Shown here: positions 33,869 to 45,548 of the stretch, one piece after another
How the letters are laid out: every line of letters starts with the position of its first letter
Position numbering within the stretch: position 1 is the stretch's first letter
Source: Amoebophrya sp. AT5.2
Taxonomy: Eukaryota > Sar > Dinophyceae > Syndiniales > Amoebophryaceae
DNA: 45,606 nucleotides
Assembly (NCBI GenBank): GCA_005223375.1
Contig: RXOD01003845.1
Coordinates: 1 to 45,606 of the forward strand
Direction of reading: 5' to 3'
Program-made: the position numbers and the translations under genes
Notes under the pieces: generated by a model
The model's database searches: none
What the model saw: the letters and a program-made list of their open reading frames with translations, nothing else
Told to the model about the DNA's origin: nothing

Positions 33869-34233
33869 GGCCTCCGATGATGTAAAGGCGGGTTGTGCCT
33901 TTTTGCACAATTGTTCTTGTGACCGTCGTGTTTACAAAGTATGGTATATTTGTTGAAGCCTCATGTCGTCGACTGCGCGTTGAAGAAGCTTTTGTTCGAT
34001 AAACTGGGCCGTCTAGGCCACAAAGGACCAAAGAGAAGCACTACGGCGAGGCCTTGACGTGGCGGCACACGCGATGGGTTTTTGAAAAAATTCCGCTGTT
34101 CTGTGGTCGCACTTCTCGCAACTAATTCCTGGAAGGCGAAAAATTTGGGGAGAAGTGAGTACAGCGGCTTTGTGCGAGAGACGAGGATGCATCATGTGTG
34201 AGCGCAAGCGAGATAAGAACCACCAAGCTAGCG
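33869..34233. other. Short intergenic region
   Basis: About 365 bases with no gene seen. It must hold the 3' end of the CIA2 transcript and the 5' end of the next gene. Confidence 0.5.
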
Positions 34234-36725
34234 ATGTCTTCAGCTCTTGCATGGTCTTGTCTGGTTTCTCAGTTTTATGATACGACAGAGTCGATAGTTC
34301 TAACAATCGACACAGAGACAGAACGAAGCGAACCAGAAGAAGTGAACCACAGCCGTCGCAGCCACCGGCGGGAAATGCGGTACAGGAAATCTGCCGGCGA
34401 GTTGCTTCGCGAGCGTTTTCGCGAGCTTGGCTTGAGCACGCCGCGGCTGCCTCGTGTGGAGACGAATAATCCGCCGCCGGAGGAGGAGGAGAACGGCGAG
34501 GATGGTGATGCTGGGATTTCAGGTCGAGTCGGACTCGAGGAGGTAGACGCCGCGATCAGTTACCTGGACGACACTCTGAGGACCTCAGCCGAGTTGTCTT
34601 CAACGCCGTTGGCCAAGCGAAGGATTTCCTGGGTACAAAGCGACGGCACGACCGCGGGGGCTCCACCTCGTCCAGACAACCGGGAGCAGTTCGCGACCAC
34701 AAGGACGCAGTCATCCTCCTCGAGTGGGTCCACACAAGGGAACAAGGAGAAGGTCCGATATTCGAATGCGGTGACGCGCGCGTCCGACCCCGCTCTGTTC
34801 ACCGTTGCTGGGGGGAGCGCGGGAAGAAGGCCGCGAGACCCTACTTGTCCGGAGGATGATGCTGTTCTTCGGGCCCCCACGACCCTGCACTTCGCCACGA
34901 GCCAGTTGAGGTCGTCCGCTGCCTCGACGCCCAAAAACCGACTGAGTACGCGAGGGGGGAGTGCGGCGCATAGCCGCAACACGACCCCCGCCCGCAACAC
35001 GACCGGGGCAGCAACCAAGCGAGCGGCAGCTCCCGCGACCGCCCCACCACCTGGATCCGCTGCTTCGCGGGGTCCATCGCTGCGTGCTGCTTCCGCGTCG
35101 CGCGCGCACGCCGCGCGGATGCGCGCCAGGCCTTTGTACTACTACCCCGACTCCGTCTCCGCGGAGGACCTGCACCTACAACACCGCGGCGACCTGCCCA
35201 TTACGGCCCGGCAGCACGAGGAGTTCGCAGCCGACGTGCGGCAGAATTTCCAGTCCCTGGAGTCGCAGTCGTCCCAACTGAACAAGTCGGTGGAGTCCTT
35301 CCAGCAGACGGCGCTGCGGGTGGAGAAGGAGAACGAGGAAAGCTTTTCGAAGGTTTTCGCGGCCTGCGACGCTGTGAACCAAGTGCTGGACGTCCAGGAG
35401 GAGAATTGGAAGACGGACCTCGCGAAGGAAAAAGAGCTGCTGGGGGCGAAGGTAGACAGGAGTCTCTCCGCGTTCTCGGAGCTGTTGTGCGACAAGTTGG
35501 ACATGATGGCGCGGAAGATCGCGGCGCTGGACGGCGAAATACAAAACGTGCGGAAAGAGGGGGTGCGGGCGCAGGCAGACTGCGAAGAACTAGTGCTCGG
35601 AGAACGAAAAGCGAGAGACGCGGATCTGCGGAAAGTGTGGACAGAAATCGAGAAGGGAAAAAAGGAATCGGTAGTGATAGATGATTCTTTCACTACAGAG
35701 TGCCGTAGATGATTTAAAGCGGTGGGAGGTAGTGGTAGAAGTACTACTCTGAGAACAAAAGCACAGTGCAGGCGAAGGCTTTATTTGCGAAAGGGTCGAA
35801 CCAAGCGAACAAAGCAGCTGCAATTCCGAAGCAAAAACGCATTCGCATCAGGCTGCCCGCGAAGCGGAGGCGCGCGAACTCTGGGGAGTTTGCAAGACGC
35901 TCGAGCGCAAGCTCCTGGAACAGGACCAGAAGTTTCGTGAGTTCGTCACCGACGTGGCTTTGAAGCTCGAGAAGCACCTCGCCGAAAAACAGGAAAATTC
36001 GCAGGAGAACTTCTCCAAGAGCGTCTGGAACCTGCTGCGAAGGTGAGTTTTGACTCACTGGCAGAGCGTTTGAATTCCGCTACTCACGAGGAATGTCCGA
36101 TCGTTTTCCTCCCTGAAATGTAAAATCTGCACCGCCCGGCAGGTACGAGAACATGATGGTTCAGCAGCAGACAAAGATGCTGGAGTTCAAGCGCACGCGT
36201 ATCGCCGAGATGGACCGTCGCTTTCTCCAGCTCGAGCGGGCGATTTCCGAGAACCGTCACGCATTCGAGGACGCCCACTACAAGAAGAGCTTTTACCACA
36301 AGGACCACGGCGGTGGCGCCGGTGATGCTGCGCATTCGCGGGAGTTTGCATCCACCTCCGGAGCGCCTCCTGGGGACCTGCACTCTCCGTCGGACAAGGT
36401 GCGTGATTTTAGGCCGGGTTCTGGACTCTCTCCTCGGATTGGATTCGGTCTGTCGCCCGGGCCTCGGAAGCCGGGAGACAGCACGACTACTTCCGCGATC
36501 GGGACGAGTTTCTTCGGGGGAAGCGGGAGCGCATCGTTCACGCGGCGCAGCCTCGGCGGGGAGTACGAGACGAGGCGTTCTTCTTTATTCCACGGGAAGC
36601 CCCAAATGTTCACCAAGGACAAGCACTCACTGCTGGACTCGAGTGCGGAGGCGGGCGTGAGGGGCCTGTTTTACCCCGCGGAGGAGCGGGGCGAGGGCAA
36701 GGAGCAGAGCTCGGAGGCGCGCTGA
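34234..36725 (+). CDS. Ser/Pro-rich coiled-coil protein, possibly cytoskeletal
   Basis: Exons 34234-35670, 35852-36042 and 36143-36725 give 736 residues from the ATG at 34234. ATG 34375 (MRYRKSAGELLRERFREL) is an equally good start. Both introns are GT-AG with CAG|G acceptors and keep the frame. Residues about 50-310 are disordered, rich in Ser/Thr/Pro/Arg. From about 320 to 610 the sequence is a long heptad-type helix (FQSLESQSSQLNKSVESFQQ, LLGAKVDRSLSAFSELLCDK, LRKVWTEIEKGKKESAAREA, YENMMVQQQTKMLEFKRTRI). The C-terminus is again Ser/Gly-rich. A disordered Ser/Pro head plus a long segmented coiled coil recalls SF-assemblin-type proteins, but I see no diagnostic motif, so this is only a suggestion. 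Confidence 0.75.
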
Positions 36726-37644
36726 AGGAGCGCACGCGGCTTTAGGAGCTCGAGAATTCAGACAGTCGACCGAGAGCGAGATTTGATTGATAGGAAGCTC
36801 GGTGAAGTAGAAGTTCAAATTCGTGTTGCGCCCGTTTGTTTTTCTTATACTTTCTTACCAACCGTGGACAATTTTTATTTTTTTACTTGAAGATCGTGAT
36901 TGTGCTACTGGAAGATCCTGACACAAGAAGGAACTGGTAAAAAGACCCGATCGAGAATCGGCAGAAGGGCAATCCAAGGCGTCAGCGCCGCAAGACTAAC
37001 GTCACACGTGCTGACTTGTAGCAGGACTCGAAGCGGTCCACTGCCGCTATTCAGAAAAGAGAACCGCGCGACCTGCAAAAAAGCTGTCTCAGTTGGTGTT
37101 TGAAAGCGCACACAAAGGAATTATATTTCGTCCGCATTGTGCTCCGGTTTCGTGCCCGTGATGATTTCACTTTTCGTGAATTGTTTCGCCCCACGATTTT
37201 ACCTTTTCTTCGTGAAGGAACCCTTCGGCCTGTCTGTTTCGTCACGTGATGTTGTTTTCGTCGTCACATCTAGTATCGGAGCAGTTGTTCTTGTTCGTGT
37301 CCGTCGTATGGCTATGGTCCGTTCCGTGCCGTGCGCCCTCCAGTTCATTGCAATCAAAACCAACCGCCTTTTCTCTTCGCTGTCCAGACCCCGTATCATG
37401 CTTCCCCAAAAGCCACCCCCATTCGGTTTTCAGCAGTTGGTTCGCCCTAAGTACCCTAACGAATTTATTAGTTCGAAGATGAATCCGAATCCCATCAAAA
37501 TATATTTGATGAGCCCACATGACTTACCTCACCTACGCTTGTACAAATTGCAAACGCTTCTAGGCGAATAATTCATTCCCACACCGCCCACTACTCCCAC
37601 TACTCCTATACTATCAATCCAGTACTAGCTTCCGCTCGCCCAGC
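36726..37644. other. Intergenic region
   Basis: About 0.9 kb, AT-richer. The ORF at 37137-37571 and its minus-strand partners show no domain-like sequence. Nothing supported. Confidence 0.55.
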
Positions 37645-40510
37645 ATGGATGTGAAAGCTTTCAATGCTGCGTACAACAAACTCCAGGAGCTCGAACACCC
37701 CGAGCGGCTCGAGGAGGCCGACAAGTTTCTGAAGAAGTTTGACTATTTTTACTTTCCGAGTCTGGTGGTTTGGAGCCACTGGGACTGCAAGCGCACCGTA
37801 AAGCTCCACCAGCCCTTCGACCTGGCCCACACCATCGACGCCAGCGCGGAAGTCCTCGACGAGGTCCCCGTCGAGAAGCTGTTATCCGACAAGTCGGTCG
37901 ACTACATCGACACGGAGGAGCGCGAGCGCGAGCGCGAGCGGCTGCGGAGGCTGGCGCTGGAGGCGGAGAAGAATGCGAACGACAAGAGCGTGCGGTTTGA
38001 GGTGAAAACGGTGGCGAAGAAGAAGTCGATGCGCGACGTGCCGGGGACGAAGTCTGGCGCAGCGCTGGGTGGCTTCGGCAGGGTCCTGAAGTACAGTTAC
38101 CAAGCGGAGAAGCAGGCGGCGGAAGACGCGGCGCGGGAGAAGAGGGAGAAGGAGAAGAAAATGAGCATGCGCCGCAGCGGGAGTTCGTTTCTAAGCAGCA
38201 GCAGTGGCGTCGGGCTGGGCGTGACCGGAGGTGACGTCGGAAGTTCCCTCCCCTGTCTCCCCCCCGTCGACGGCGCGGAGAAGAAGTCCTCCTCCGATAA
38301 TAAGGATCACGACAAGGACAAGGAGAAGGAAGAGCCGGAGAAGAAGGAGAAAAAGCCGAAGCTGCCCCCGCTCCAACTGGGTCCGGACAACAGGCACCTG
38401 CCGATGATCGGCAACAGCGCGCAGGGCTGTGGGTCCGCGCCGCTCCCCGTTTCGAAGTTCGGCAACGTCGGCGAGACGCTCTCGAAAATTTTGGAGGCCC
38501 GGGAGATGCAGGAGAACTACTACGACTGTCACATGAAGTACCTCTACCTGATCAAGCGCACCCCCATCACGCGGAAGATGAAGAACCAGCTGCTGAAGAA
38601 ACCGGACCGCATCCAGCGGGCGATCGAGATCTTCGACGAGTTCGCGAAGCTGAAGCAGATCAGCAGGCAGCACCCGAACCTCACCCGGTTCGTGAACTGT
38701 TACCGCTCCACGAACGAGCTGATCATGATTTCTGAGTTCCAGCCGGCGCGCGACCTCAAGACCTACATCCGGCTCCACAAGCGCGGGGTGAAGGACCTGA
38801 AGATCCCGCGACTCCCGTGGGAGGACGTGAAGACGTGGACGGCCCAGGTCACGCACGCGCTCGCGTATTTACACTCGCACAAACTGGTGCACCGCAACGT
38901 GAAGCCGTCGAACGTGTTCCTGGAGCCGCTGGGGGACGTGCTCCGCGGGGGACCGCACTACGCAGCGGCAGCTTTCTACAGGCTCAAAGTGGGCGACTTC
39001 GGCAGCTCCTTGTTCAGGTGAGTTTAGTACCAATATAAGCGCTTTAGCGGGAAGTAGAAGTAGTCGAAGTGCTGGTCCTGCTGGTAATAAATTAACGCCT
39101 TGCCCTGATATTAGGCTTTGCTTCTTTATACCGGTAGGCGCAGATGAACTATGACTGTGTGTTTTTGTACGGTGCTCGTTGATGCTGTGCATAGCGCAAA
39201 TCCTGAAAAACCCCCTCCACTCCAGGTGTTACGGCGACCAGGTGAGTCCTGACGACATTCTGACGTGGCCCCCCGAGGTTGTGCTCGGCGAGAAGCTTTC
39301 CGAGAAGACGGATATGTGGGGCATCGGGCTCATTTTGTGGGAGCTCTGCTGTCTGAAGCCGCCCTTCCGCTTCCCCAATGGGTCCGCCACCACGACGGAC
39401 AAGAAGATCGACTACATCGAGAAAGTGGTCACCTTCGGCAGCGACGTCCCCGACGTGTCGCGGTTCGGCGAGGAGAAGTTCCCGAAACGCTACGTCAAGG
39501 CGTTCCCGCTGCTGCGCATGCTGTTCGCCAAGGAAAAGTCCGCGCGGCCGAGCTGCGGCGACCTGCTCGCCGCGCCGGACAGTGCCTTGCGGTTCGAAGC
39601 GAACAGTGTGGAGGACTTCATGATGTGGCGGCGCGAGCACCCCACGCTGCTCGTCCCCGACCCGGAACGGGAAGTGCGGTTCCTGCCGGACGGGGACCCC
39701 GCGCTGAAGTACTACGAGGACGAGCCCCTGCCGCCCCAGCCCTGGCACGTGCTGCCCCCCACCCTGTGCGAGGCTCTGTCCATCGCCTCCTTCAAGATGC
39801 GGAAGCAGAAATTGTTGCGGAAGGCGCGCTTCTTCGCGAAGACGAAACTCATGCTGCGGCAAAACTTCGGGCAGAGCTCGGGTATTACCGCGGACGACGA
39901 TGACGACGACGAGGGTCAGGGAAGCAGGAAGAGCAGCAAACTGGGCGGGAATATCACGGAGAGCCCGCAGCAAGAAGTCACCGTCGTGCTCAAAGACGCG
40001 ACGGAGGAGCACATGCCGAAGTCCGGCGGCGACCGCTTCTTCGCGAAGGTGGAGAAGCTGAAGGCGAAGGCGGCGGTGGGGCGGGTGGGGCTGAAGGGCA
40101 TCTCCAAAAAGAAGAACGCGGGTCTCTTCGGCGCGCGGAAGGCCGTGGACCACGTCTTTTCGAAGAACAAGCCGACGCTCTCAACGTTCACCGAGATGTA
40201 CGCGAAGGACATTTCCCCCGAAAACTCGCCGCGCCGCGGGGTACCAATCACCACGGGAGGGAACTTCGGGGAGAGTAGTGCGGCGGGGGGTACCAACACC
40301 GCGGCGGGAGCGGAAAGGGGGACTGGGGGGCTGGCGGGCACCAGTAGCGCGAAAAGTGGAAGTGCCGGCGCAGCTGCAGGTACGTTGGACCCAGCGGGAG
40401 GTGCAATGGCGGATGCCATCGGGCAGCGGCCGCCGCCAGAAGGTGTCCCGGTGGATTCGCTGGACCTGCCCGTGGAGACGGCGCCGCAGCCGGAAGAGAC
40501 GCAGGCGTAG
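37645..40510 (+). CDS. Protein kinase-like protein with HRN in place of HRD (probable pseudokinase)
   Basis: Exons 37645-39017 and 39226-40510 give 885 residues; the intron is GTGAGT...CTCCAG and keeps the frame. The N-terminus (about 1-90) is globular, followed by a Lys/Glu-rich charged linker (about 90-245). The kinase fold spans about 275-570. Visible elements are IKRTPI (beta3 Lys), a C helix followed by HPNLTRFVNCY, the catalytic loop HRNVKPSN (His416, Arg417, Asn418, Lys420), DFG at Asp451, WPPEV in place of APE, and DMWGIGLILWEL of subdomain IX. The catalytic Asp of HRD is Asn here, which normally abolishes or strongly reduces phosphotransfer, although DFG and the following Lys and Asn are kept. 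No classical GxGxxG loop is clear. The C-terminal tail is basic, then Gly/Ala-rich. Substrate or partner unknown. Confidence 0.88.
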
Positions 40511-41178
40511 ACGAGCGAAAATCTTCTCGCGGCTCCTACGAGGATGTGCAGAAATTGTTTGACCGCTCGACCGATTTTCGGATAGATCATTTTTCATACT
40601 TCGAAATTCAAACGTTTTTCGTACACTACTGTACCCTTGAACTCCACCACATTACACATAGCGAAAATTAGCACGCGAGCGAGCGCGAGAATTGCAACCA
40701 CAGTCCCTACATCACACATGAGACACGCAGAGGAGCATGCGTATCTTTTTCTGTTGTCGTCAACTCTAAACCCCGATTTGCATTGGACTTCCTTCAATTA
40801 AAGTAGTTTACCGCTTGAGGAAAAGGCGGAGGCAAGTGAGTCTCCCTTAGGGTGTTCAGTTGACTGCCAATAATTTTTCGGTGTGAGTAATCAACTTGTC
40901 TTGAACTTTCAGTCTTTTCTTGGAACTTGATCAACAAACCAATGGATGCATGATCCCTGATCGGCAACGAATAAGCCAAGGTAAACCGTTCTAAAGAGGA
41001 CGCATCCACGATCCGAAACAATGCACGCAGCCTCGACGACCCCGTAAAAGCGATCACCCGAAACCAAAGTCTTCAAGACTCCTAAACTTTTGAAAAAATC
41101 TTGCAGAACCAGCAACATAAAAAATCTGCACAAGTAAAAATCAAGCACCAAAATCTGTAGCTTTGCATACGCGCCAAG
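40511..41178. other. Intergenic region
   Basis: About 670 bases with no supported gene. It should contain the 3' end of the kinase-like gene and the 5' UTR of TMA7. Confidence 0.55.
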
Positions 41179-41439
41179 ATGCCGATTGGTGGCTCCTCGA
41201 ATAAGGCGCAACGCGCCGTGGTCGAGAAGAAGGCGAAAAGCGGTGGTGGTGGTGGTGGTGAGATGACAGAGGAAGAAAAGGCGTTCAAGGCGAAACAGGT
41301 ACAAGTCGCTTGATGTGTAGCTACTCGAAGATTGATTGGGGTTGCCGCTTCAATCTATCAACTTCCAAATCAAAAACAGGCCGCCGAGAAGAAGGCTGTA
41401 GCTGCTGCTGCCGCGGGGATCAAGGGAAAAAAGAAGTGA
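41179..41439 (+). CDS. TMA7: Translation machinery-associated protein 7 homologue
   Basis: Exons 41179-41298 and 41380-41439 give a 59-residue protein. Key features are a Gly/Lys-rich start, the conserved block MTEEEKAFKAKQ (compare the DEEDKAFKQKQ pattern of the family), and the C-terminal AAAGIKGKKK. TMA7 is a tiny basic protein that copurifies with ribosomes; its exact function is poorly known. The length (about 60) fits. The intron is GT-AG (CAG|GTACAA ... ACAG|GCC), phase 0, and splits the protein just after the conserved block. The Lys/Ala-rich composition gives few diagnostic residues, but the combination and length are convincing. Confidence 0.82.
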
Positions 41440-42104
41440 GACGCGGAAACTTTTGTTTTGCCGTAGAGTACAACAGATGACCCCCGACGACCACTAACGC
41501 GCAACGACAATGCATGAACATCACCACGAAGTCGCCGCGATAGCGGCGCGAATTGCTGCTAGATAGCACCTAAGGAAGCAACCAATTACACCGCTCAGAC
41601 CCCAACCGGGAAAATTCGGGCGACGCGCATGTATGATCAGACATGCCGTGTGTTCATGATAAGCAGCAGCGATCAATAGACAGGCACAGGTTGTTTCTTT
41701 GCGTGAAAAATGAAAAAGGCGGAAATCAAACCATGTAGTAGTCACGCAGAGGATCTATCATGTCGCATTTCTGTCCGTCGTGTCTGCTCGCGAGCATTTG
41801 TTTGGTCGATGAGTAGTTCTCGTGAGTTTTATCGACGTCGTTCTCGCGACTTGTCTCGCGCTCGCCTCCTCTCAGCGTCGCTTAATCGTAGTCTGCCCGC
41901 CGTGCTGATTCAATATGGAGCACAATTTGTTTATGTTAGTATCGAGATTCCGGCGGAAGAGTTTTACGAAGAAGTACAACCGTTACTTAGATGAGTACGC
42001 ATACGCACGACTGACGTAGCTCATGAATGATGCCACAGGGCTGCGATGCGCCGTAGTGATCGTGGCTCGAAGGTACTGACTGCTCTCCAGACGCAGCTGC
42101 GCGT
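41440..42104. other. Intergenic region
   Basis: About 665 bases. The ORF at 41710-41994 has an Arg/Ser-rich, non-protein-like composition and is not called. Confidence 0.5.
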
Positions 42105-43031
42105 ATGCTTCTCGAGCGGCTGTGGGCTTCGCCGGCGGCCGACCATATCTTTTCCCCCACGCCAACTACATCCTCGCTCGGAAGTAAAGCGCCGCCGCCA
42201 ACCCCCACCCCAGCCCCGACTTCCTTTTATTCCTACGCCGATTCTGCCGCGTGTCATTTCTGCTGCACGCCCACTATCTACGGGTGCAAGCGCAAGTTCA
42301 AGGGTTCGCACCGGTCCAAGAGCCACGCATGCGCGCACGTGTCGTGCAAGGACCCGACGTACGGCTGCGGCTGGGTCCCCACCATGGAGAACGTCGCGCG
42401 CGTGCCGGTGGAGAAGTTCGAGTACCGGTCCGGGGGGTACAACGAGCGGATTTCCGGTCCGGACCCCAACATGCGCAACCTGATGCCCAATCCGGAGCGC
42501 CTGCCGAAGTGCCTCGCCTGCACCGACATCACGAAAATCGTGCCCCTCGACAAGATGGTGGGCTGCGTCCCCTACGAGACCGAGGAGCAGCACTTCCGAA
42601 TCCTGCGCTCGGACGGGCTGTCGCACCACCCGCTGCGGAGGAACAACAGCGCCGACATCTCGGGCGGAGAGAAGTCGCAGTGGAAGGCGCCGATGGGCCT
42701 GTTCGGCGCAGCGGCGACGCCGTACCCGGTCCCGCCGAACTGGCGGGAGGAGTACCGCAAGACCATGCCTTGGCTGAACGATTTCCTCGTGCCGGACACG
42801 AGGAACGGCGGCGGCGATCGGGCCGACATGACGGCGAACGCCTACTTCGAAGTGGGAAAGAGGAGCCTGGAGGACATTCCGCTGGAAGAGCGGATGGCGT
42901 TCGGGATGGGCTACAACGGGAAAGACCAAGGCAAGAACGACCCAGGAGCATTCCGCAGAGCAGTGGCGGCGGATGACAAAAACGCAGGAAAATACTACGC
43001 GATGAAATACATGCCGCAACTCGGCTACTGA
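42105..43031 (+). CDS. Unrecognised conserved-looking Cys-rich protein
   Basis: Single exon, 308 residues, start ATG 42105. An in-frame AG acceptor-like site just upstream would suit trans-splicing. After a Ser/Thr/Pro-rich start comes a Cys/His cluster (ACHFCCTPTIYGCKRKF, then KSHACAHVSCKDPTYGCGW) followed by LPKCLACTDITKIVPLDKMV, which could bind zinc or form disulfides. The remainder is Trp/Tyr/Pro-rich (YPVPPNWREEYRKTMPWLND, LEERMAFGMGYNGKDQGKND, YYAMKYMPQLGY) and looks globular. No family recognised. Lack of introns, normal codon use and even amino-acid composition support a real gene. Confidence 0.82.
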   Translation: MLLERLWASPAADHIFSPTPTTSSLGSKAPPPTPTPAPTSFYSYADSAACHFCCTPTIYGCKRKFKGSHRSKSHACAHVSCKDPTYGCGWVPTMENVARVPVEKFEYRSGGYNERISGPDPNMRNLMPNPERLPKCLACTDITKIVPLDKMVGCVPYETEEQHFRILRSDGLSHHPLRRNNSADISGGEKSQWKAPMGLFGAAATPYPVPPNWREEYRKTMPWLNDFLVPDTRNGGGDRADMTANAYFEVGKRSLEDIPLEERMAFGMGYNGKDQGKNDPGAFRRAVAADDKNAGKYYAMKYMPQLGY

Positions 43032-43569
43032 TTGAAGGGGGCGCGTTGTACCGGCGAAGATCGATGGCTGTAGCGAGATGCCTGCTTTGATGCATGAATG
43101 CGCAGAAATGCAGTGGTGGTGCCTTTTGCAAGAGATTGTTGATTCTGCAGCGAGACGTTGTTTTCGTGAATACGTATGCATAATTGGACGCTGTCACCGC
43201 CGTGAGCCGCATACACTCAGGCTGGCGCGAAGGCCAAATTTTGCGCGTCATTCGCCCTATGGAAAGGCCCGGAACACAATGAATAATATTGATCAAGTGC
43301 TGGTGCAGATGAAGAAACGAGTCTGATACGGATGTTGATGCAACGACGATATTCGCGCCGTGAGCTGCAAGCATCGTTTCCGCAGGCTCTTCATGAGGTG
43401 ATCGCCGCCTTTTCTTTGCGCCATTGTCCCGTTCGTCATTTCCACAGTTCGTCTGCTGGAATGAAATATGACCTGGCACAGGTAGAGGTGAAAACTAGAT
43501 TTAGCTTCACAAAGAAAGTTGAGGACGCTTCTTATTCATCATCAAGACTCATCAAGAAGCTCGCCCAGA
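43032..43569. other. Intergenic region
   Basis: About 540 bases with no supported gene. Short ORFs on both strands look random. Confidence 0.5.
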
Positions 43570-44810
43570 ATGGACGACCGCGATGCCGAGGCTCAGATCC
43601 AGCAGATGGTCAACTTCATCCTCAACGAGGCGAAGGAGACCGCTGCGCAGATTAACGACAAGGCCACCGAGGACTTCAACGTGGAAAAGCTGAAGCTGGT
43701 GCAGGGCATGAAGGAGAAAATCCGTAATTAATATTCTATCAAGCAACCTATAACTATCGCAGTCGCAATGAGGTTAGAAGTATTTGATAGCTATTCTATG
43801 AAGAAGTCTACTGTATGTGGGGGGCGATGAAGATCGTCTTCTCGTTCTTGCAATCGGATTGATGAACAAAGATGATAGTGAATGTTTCAGGCACGGACTT
43901 TGCGGACGCGAAGAAGAAGGAGTCGCAGAAGCAGACGATTCTCCGGTCCACGGCGATCAACAAGGCGCGGCTGAAGAAGATCGAGGCGCGACAAACCTGC
44001 ATCGAAACACTGTCCGGGGAGGTGGCGGGGAAGTTGAAGGAGGTGGGAAAAGCAGAGGCAAAGTACAAGCAGATCCTGATCGACCTCATCGTGCAGGGCT
44101 GCCTTAAGCTCATGGAGGAGGAGGTATAGTCTAGCATTTGGGCTATAACCTTAAACATGAAAAGGGAAAGGGATAGCTTTCTTTTATACTACGGTTCTCG
44201 TACACGTACTTTACTTGTACTAGTTGGTGAGTCTCTCTCTCTCTCTCTTCTTTATAAGCACCACCAAGGTGGGCGCGCTTGGATCCATTAACGTATAGCC
44301 TGCTGCAATACGGTACGGGTCCAGGAGACCAATAGGGTTTGGGGCGTAAAAACAGACGGCAGGGGGGTACGGCGTTCTCCCAAACGTTTTCTACTTCTAC
44401 GGCTTCCTCTCGGTTCCGATGATCACAGGTTACCGTGAAGTGCCGCGCGGCGGACACAAGCGTCGTGCGATCTGTGCTCGACCAAGCGTCGCAGGCCTTC
44501 GCCAAGACGATCGCAAAGGAGACCAACGTCCGCGCCTCGTTGAAACTTAAGTTGGATACGGCGTACTGTCTCATTATTACTGTTTTTTTTGTATTTTATT
44601 TCCTGCTGCCCCGTATCATTGATTCTACTCGAATCGATGGATACCGATTACCGATGAATGAAAAAAAGCGTCCTCCCCGCGACGTGCCTGGGTGGCGTGG
44701 TGCTGAGCTGCCAGGGTGGGTCGATCTGCGTGGACAACACGCTGGACACCCGTTTGAAGCTCTGCATGGACAACGACAAGCCGGCGCTTCGCAAGATGCT
44801 CTTCCCCTAA
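43570..44810 (+). CDS. ATP6V1E: V-type proton ATPase subunit E
   Basis: Exons 43570-43723, 43891-44123, 44429-44562 and 44669-44810 give 220 residues, close to the usual ~226. Subunit E forms the peripheral stator stalk with subunit G, linking the V1 catalytic head to V0 in the proton pump that acidifies vacuoles and endomembranes. The N-terminal helix (IQQMVNFILNEAKETAAQIN, FNVEKLKLVQ), the middle KLMEEEVTVKCRAAD and the C-terminal VLPATCLGGVVLSCQGGSIC, then VDNTLDTRLKLCMDNDKPAL, match the family strongly. All introns begin GT. Intron 3 uses GC|GTACTG and the weak acceptor AAAAAAAG|CGTCC, chosen because it restores the expected LDTAVLPATCLGG. Intron 2 contains a (CT)n run at about 44231-44250. 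Confidence 0.96.
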
Positions 44811-45441
44811 CCACAAGTAAAGGGAAGGAATGTATGTCGTCTCAACATGGAACTACACTTTTGGAGGTCCACCTGAAACCCACACCTGAGGAAAGTAGAG
44901 TACTAGTTTTTTAACGTTCGGGGTTTCGCTGTGCTTTCCGATGCAGGGATATTCGCTAGATCTATAGATAAGTGTGACGGTTATTGTGCAGCTATGCCTT
45001 TTCGATGATCAATTAGCTACGTAGAAGACCAGAAAGCGCAGTCGTCGAAGATGGACGCTGCGAGAACCTATGACGTTGACAAAGAGACCAACTAAAAGTT
45101 CTTACAATGCGGATGCTGGATCCGGTTGAAACACGGTGGAAGACAGCCTGGAAGTAGGAAGCGGTGTCCGGGGTGGGACGCTCCTCTTATGAATGTATAT
45201 TTTCTGCCATTTCTGGAGAGACGCAGCTTGAGAAAACAAACAAAGAGCGCTGCAAATGGACAAGTAAAGAGAGCGCTGCAAATGTGAATGGATGTTCCGG
45301 CGTTGACGCCCTAGATTTTCGTTTCCCTTTCAAGGATTGGACTTCCAATTCATTGTGCATCTGCATCGACTTATCTAGAAGTAAACCACCCAGAAGCAAG
45401 TAGTAGACGTCCATCGGTCCGCTGATTTGATTGGGAAGAAA
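44811..45441. other. Intergenic region
   Basis: About 630 bases with no supported gene. An 'AGAGCGCTGCAAATG' word occurs twice near 45245 and 45270. Confidence 0.5.
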
Positions 45442-45548
45442 ATGGGAGGCTCCAAAATGAACCCCGAGGGCGAGTTCTATGTCGAGTCGGAGACCCGACT
45501 CTTCATTGGCGCGATGGGCCCCACGATCAAGGAAGAACAGCTGCGGGA
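45442..45548 (+). CDS. RRM-type RNA-binding protein, first exon only (3' partial)
   Basis: ATG 45442 opens MGGSKMNPEGEFYVESETRL, followed by LFIGAMGPTIKEEQLREYY. LFIGAM is an RNP2-like first strand and IKEEQLREYY the first helix of an RNA recognition motif. The exon probably ends at 45548 with donor GA|GTACTATAC, the same GTACTA start as the intron at 3179. The rest of the gene lies past the window end. Target RNA unknown. Too little is visible to assign a subfamily. Confidence 0.7.

Noticed and set aside
39149..40153. Minus-strand ORF of 334 codons opposite the kinase-like gene
   Set aside because: The + strand has kinase motifs and a consistent intron here; the minus translation has no recognisable motif.
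42251..42976. Alternative + frame ORF of 241 codons overlapping the Cys-rich gene
   Set aside because: Arg/Gly/Ala-rich, as expected for an out-of-frame reading of GC-rich DNA; the 42105-43031 frame is far more protein-like.
44231..44250. (CT)n run as a microsatellite of interest
   Set aside because: Short, inside a V-ATPase intron, and consistent with a simple pyrimidine tract.
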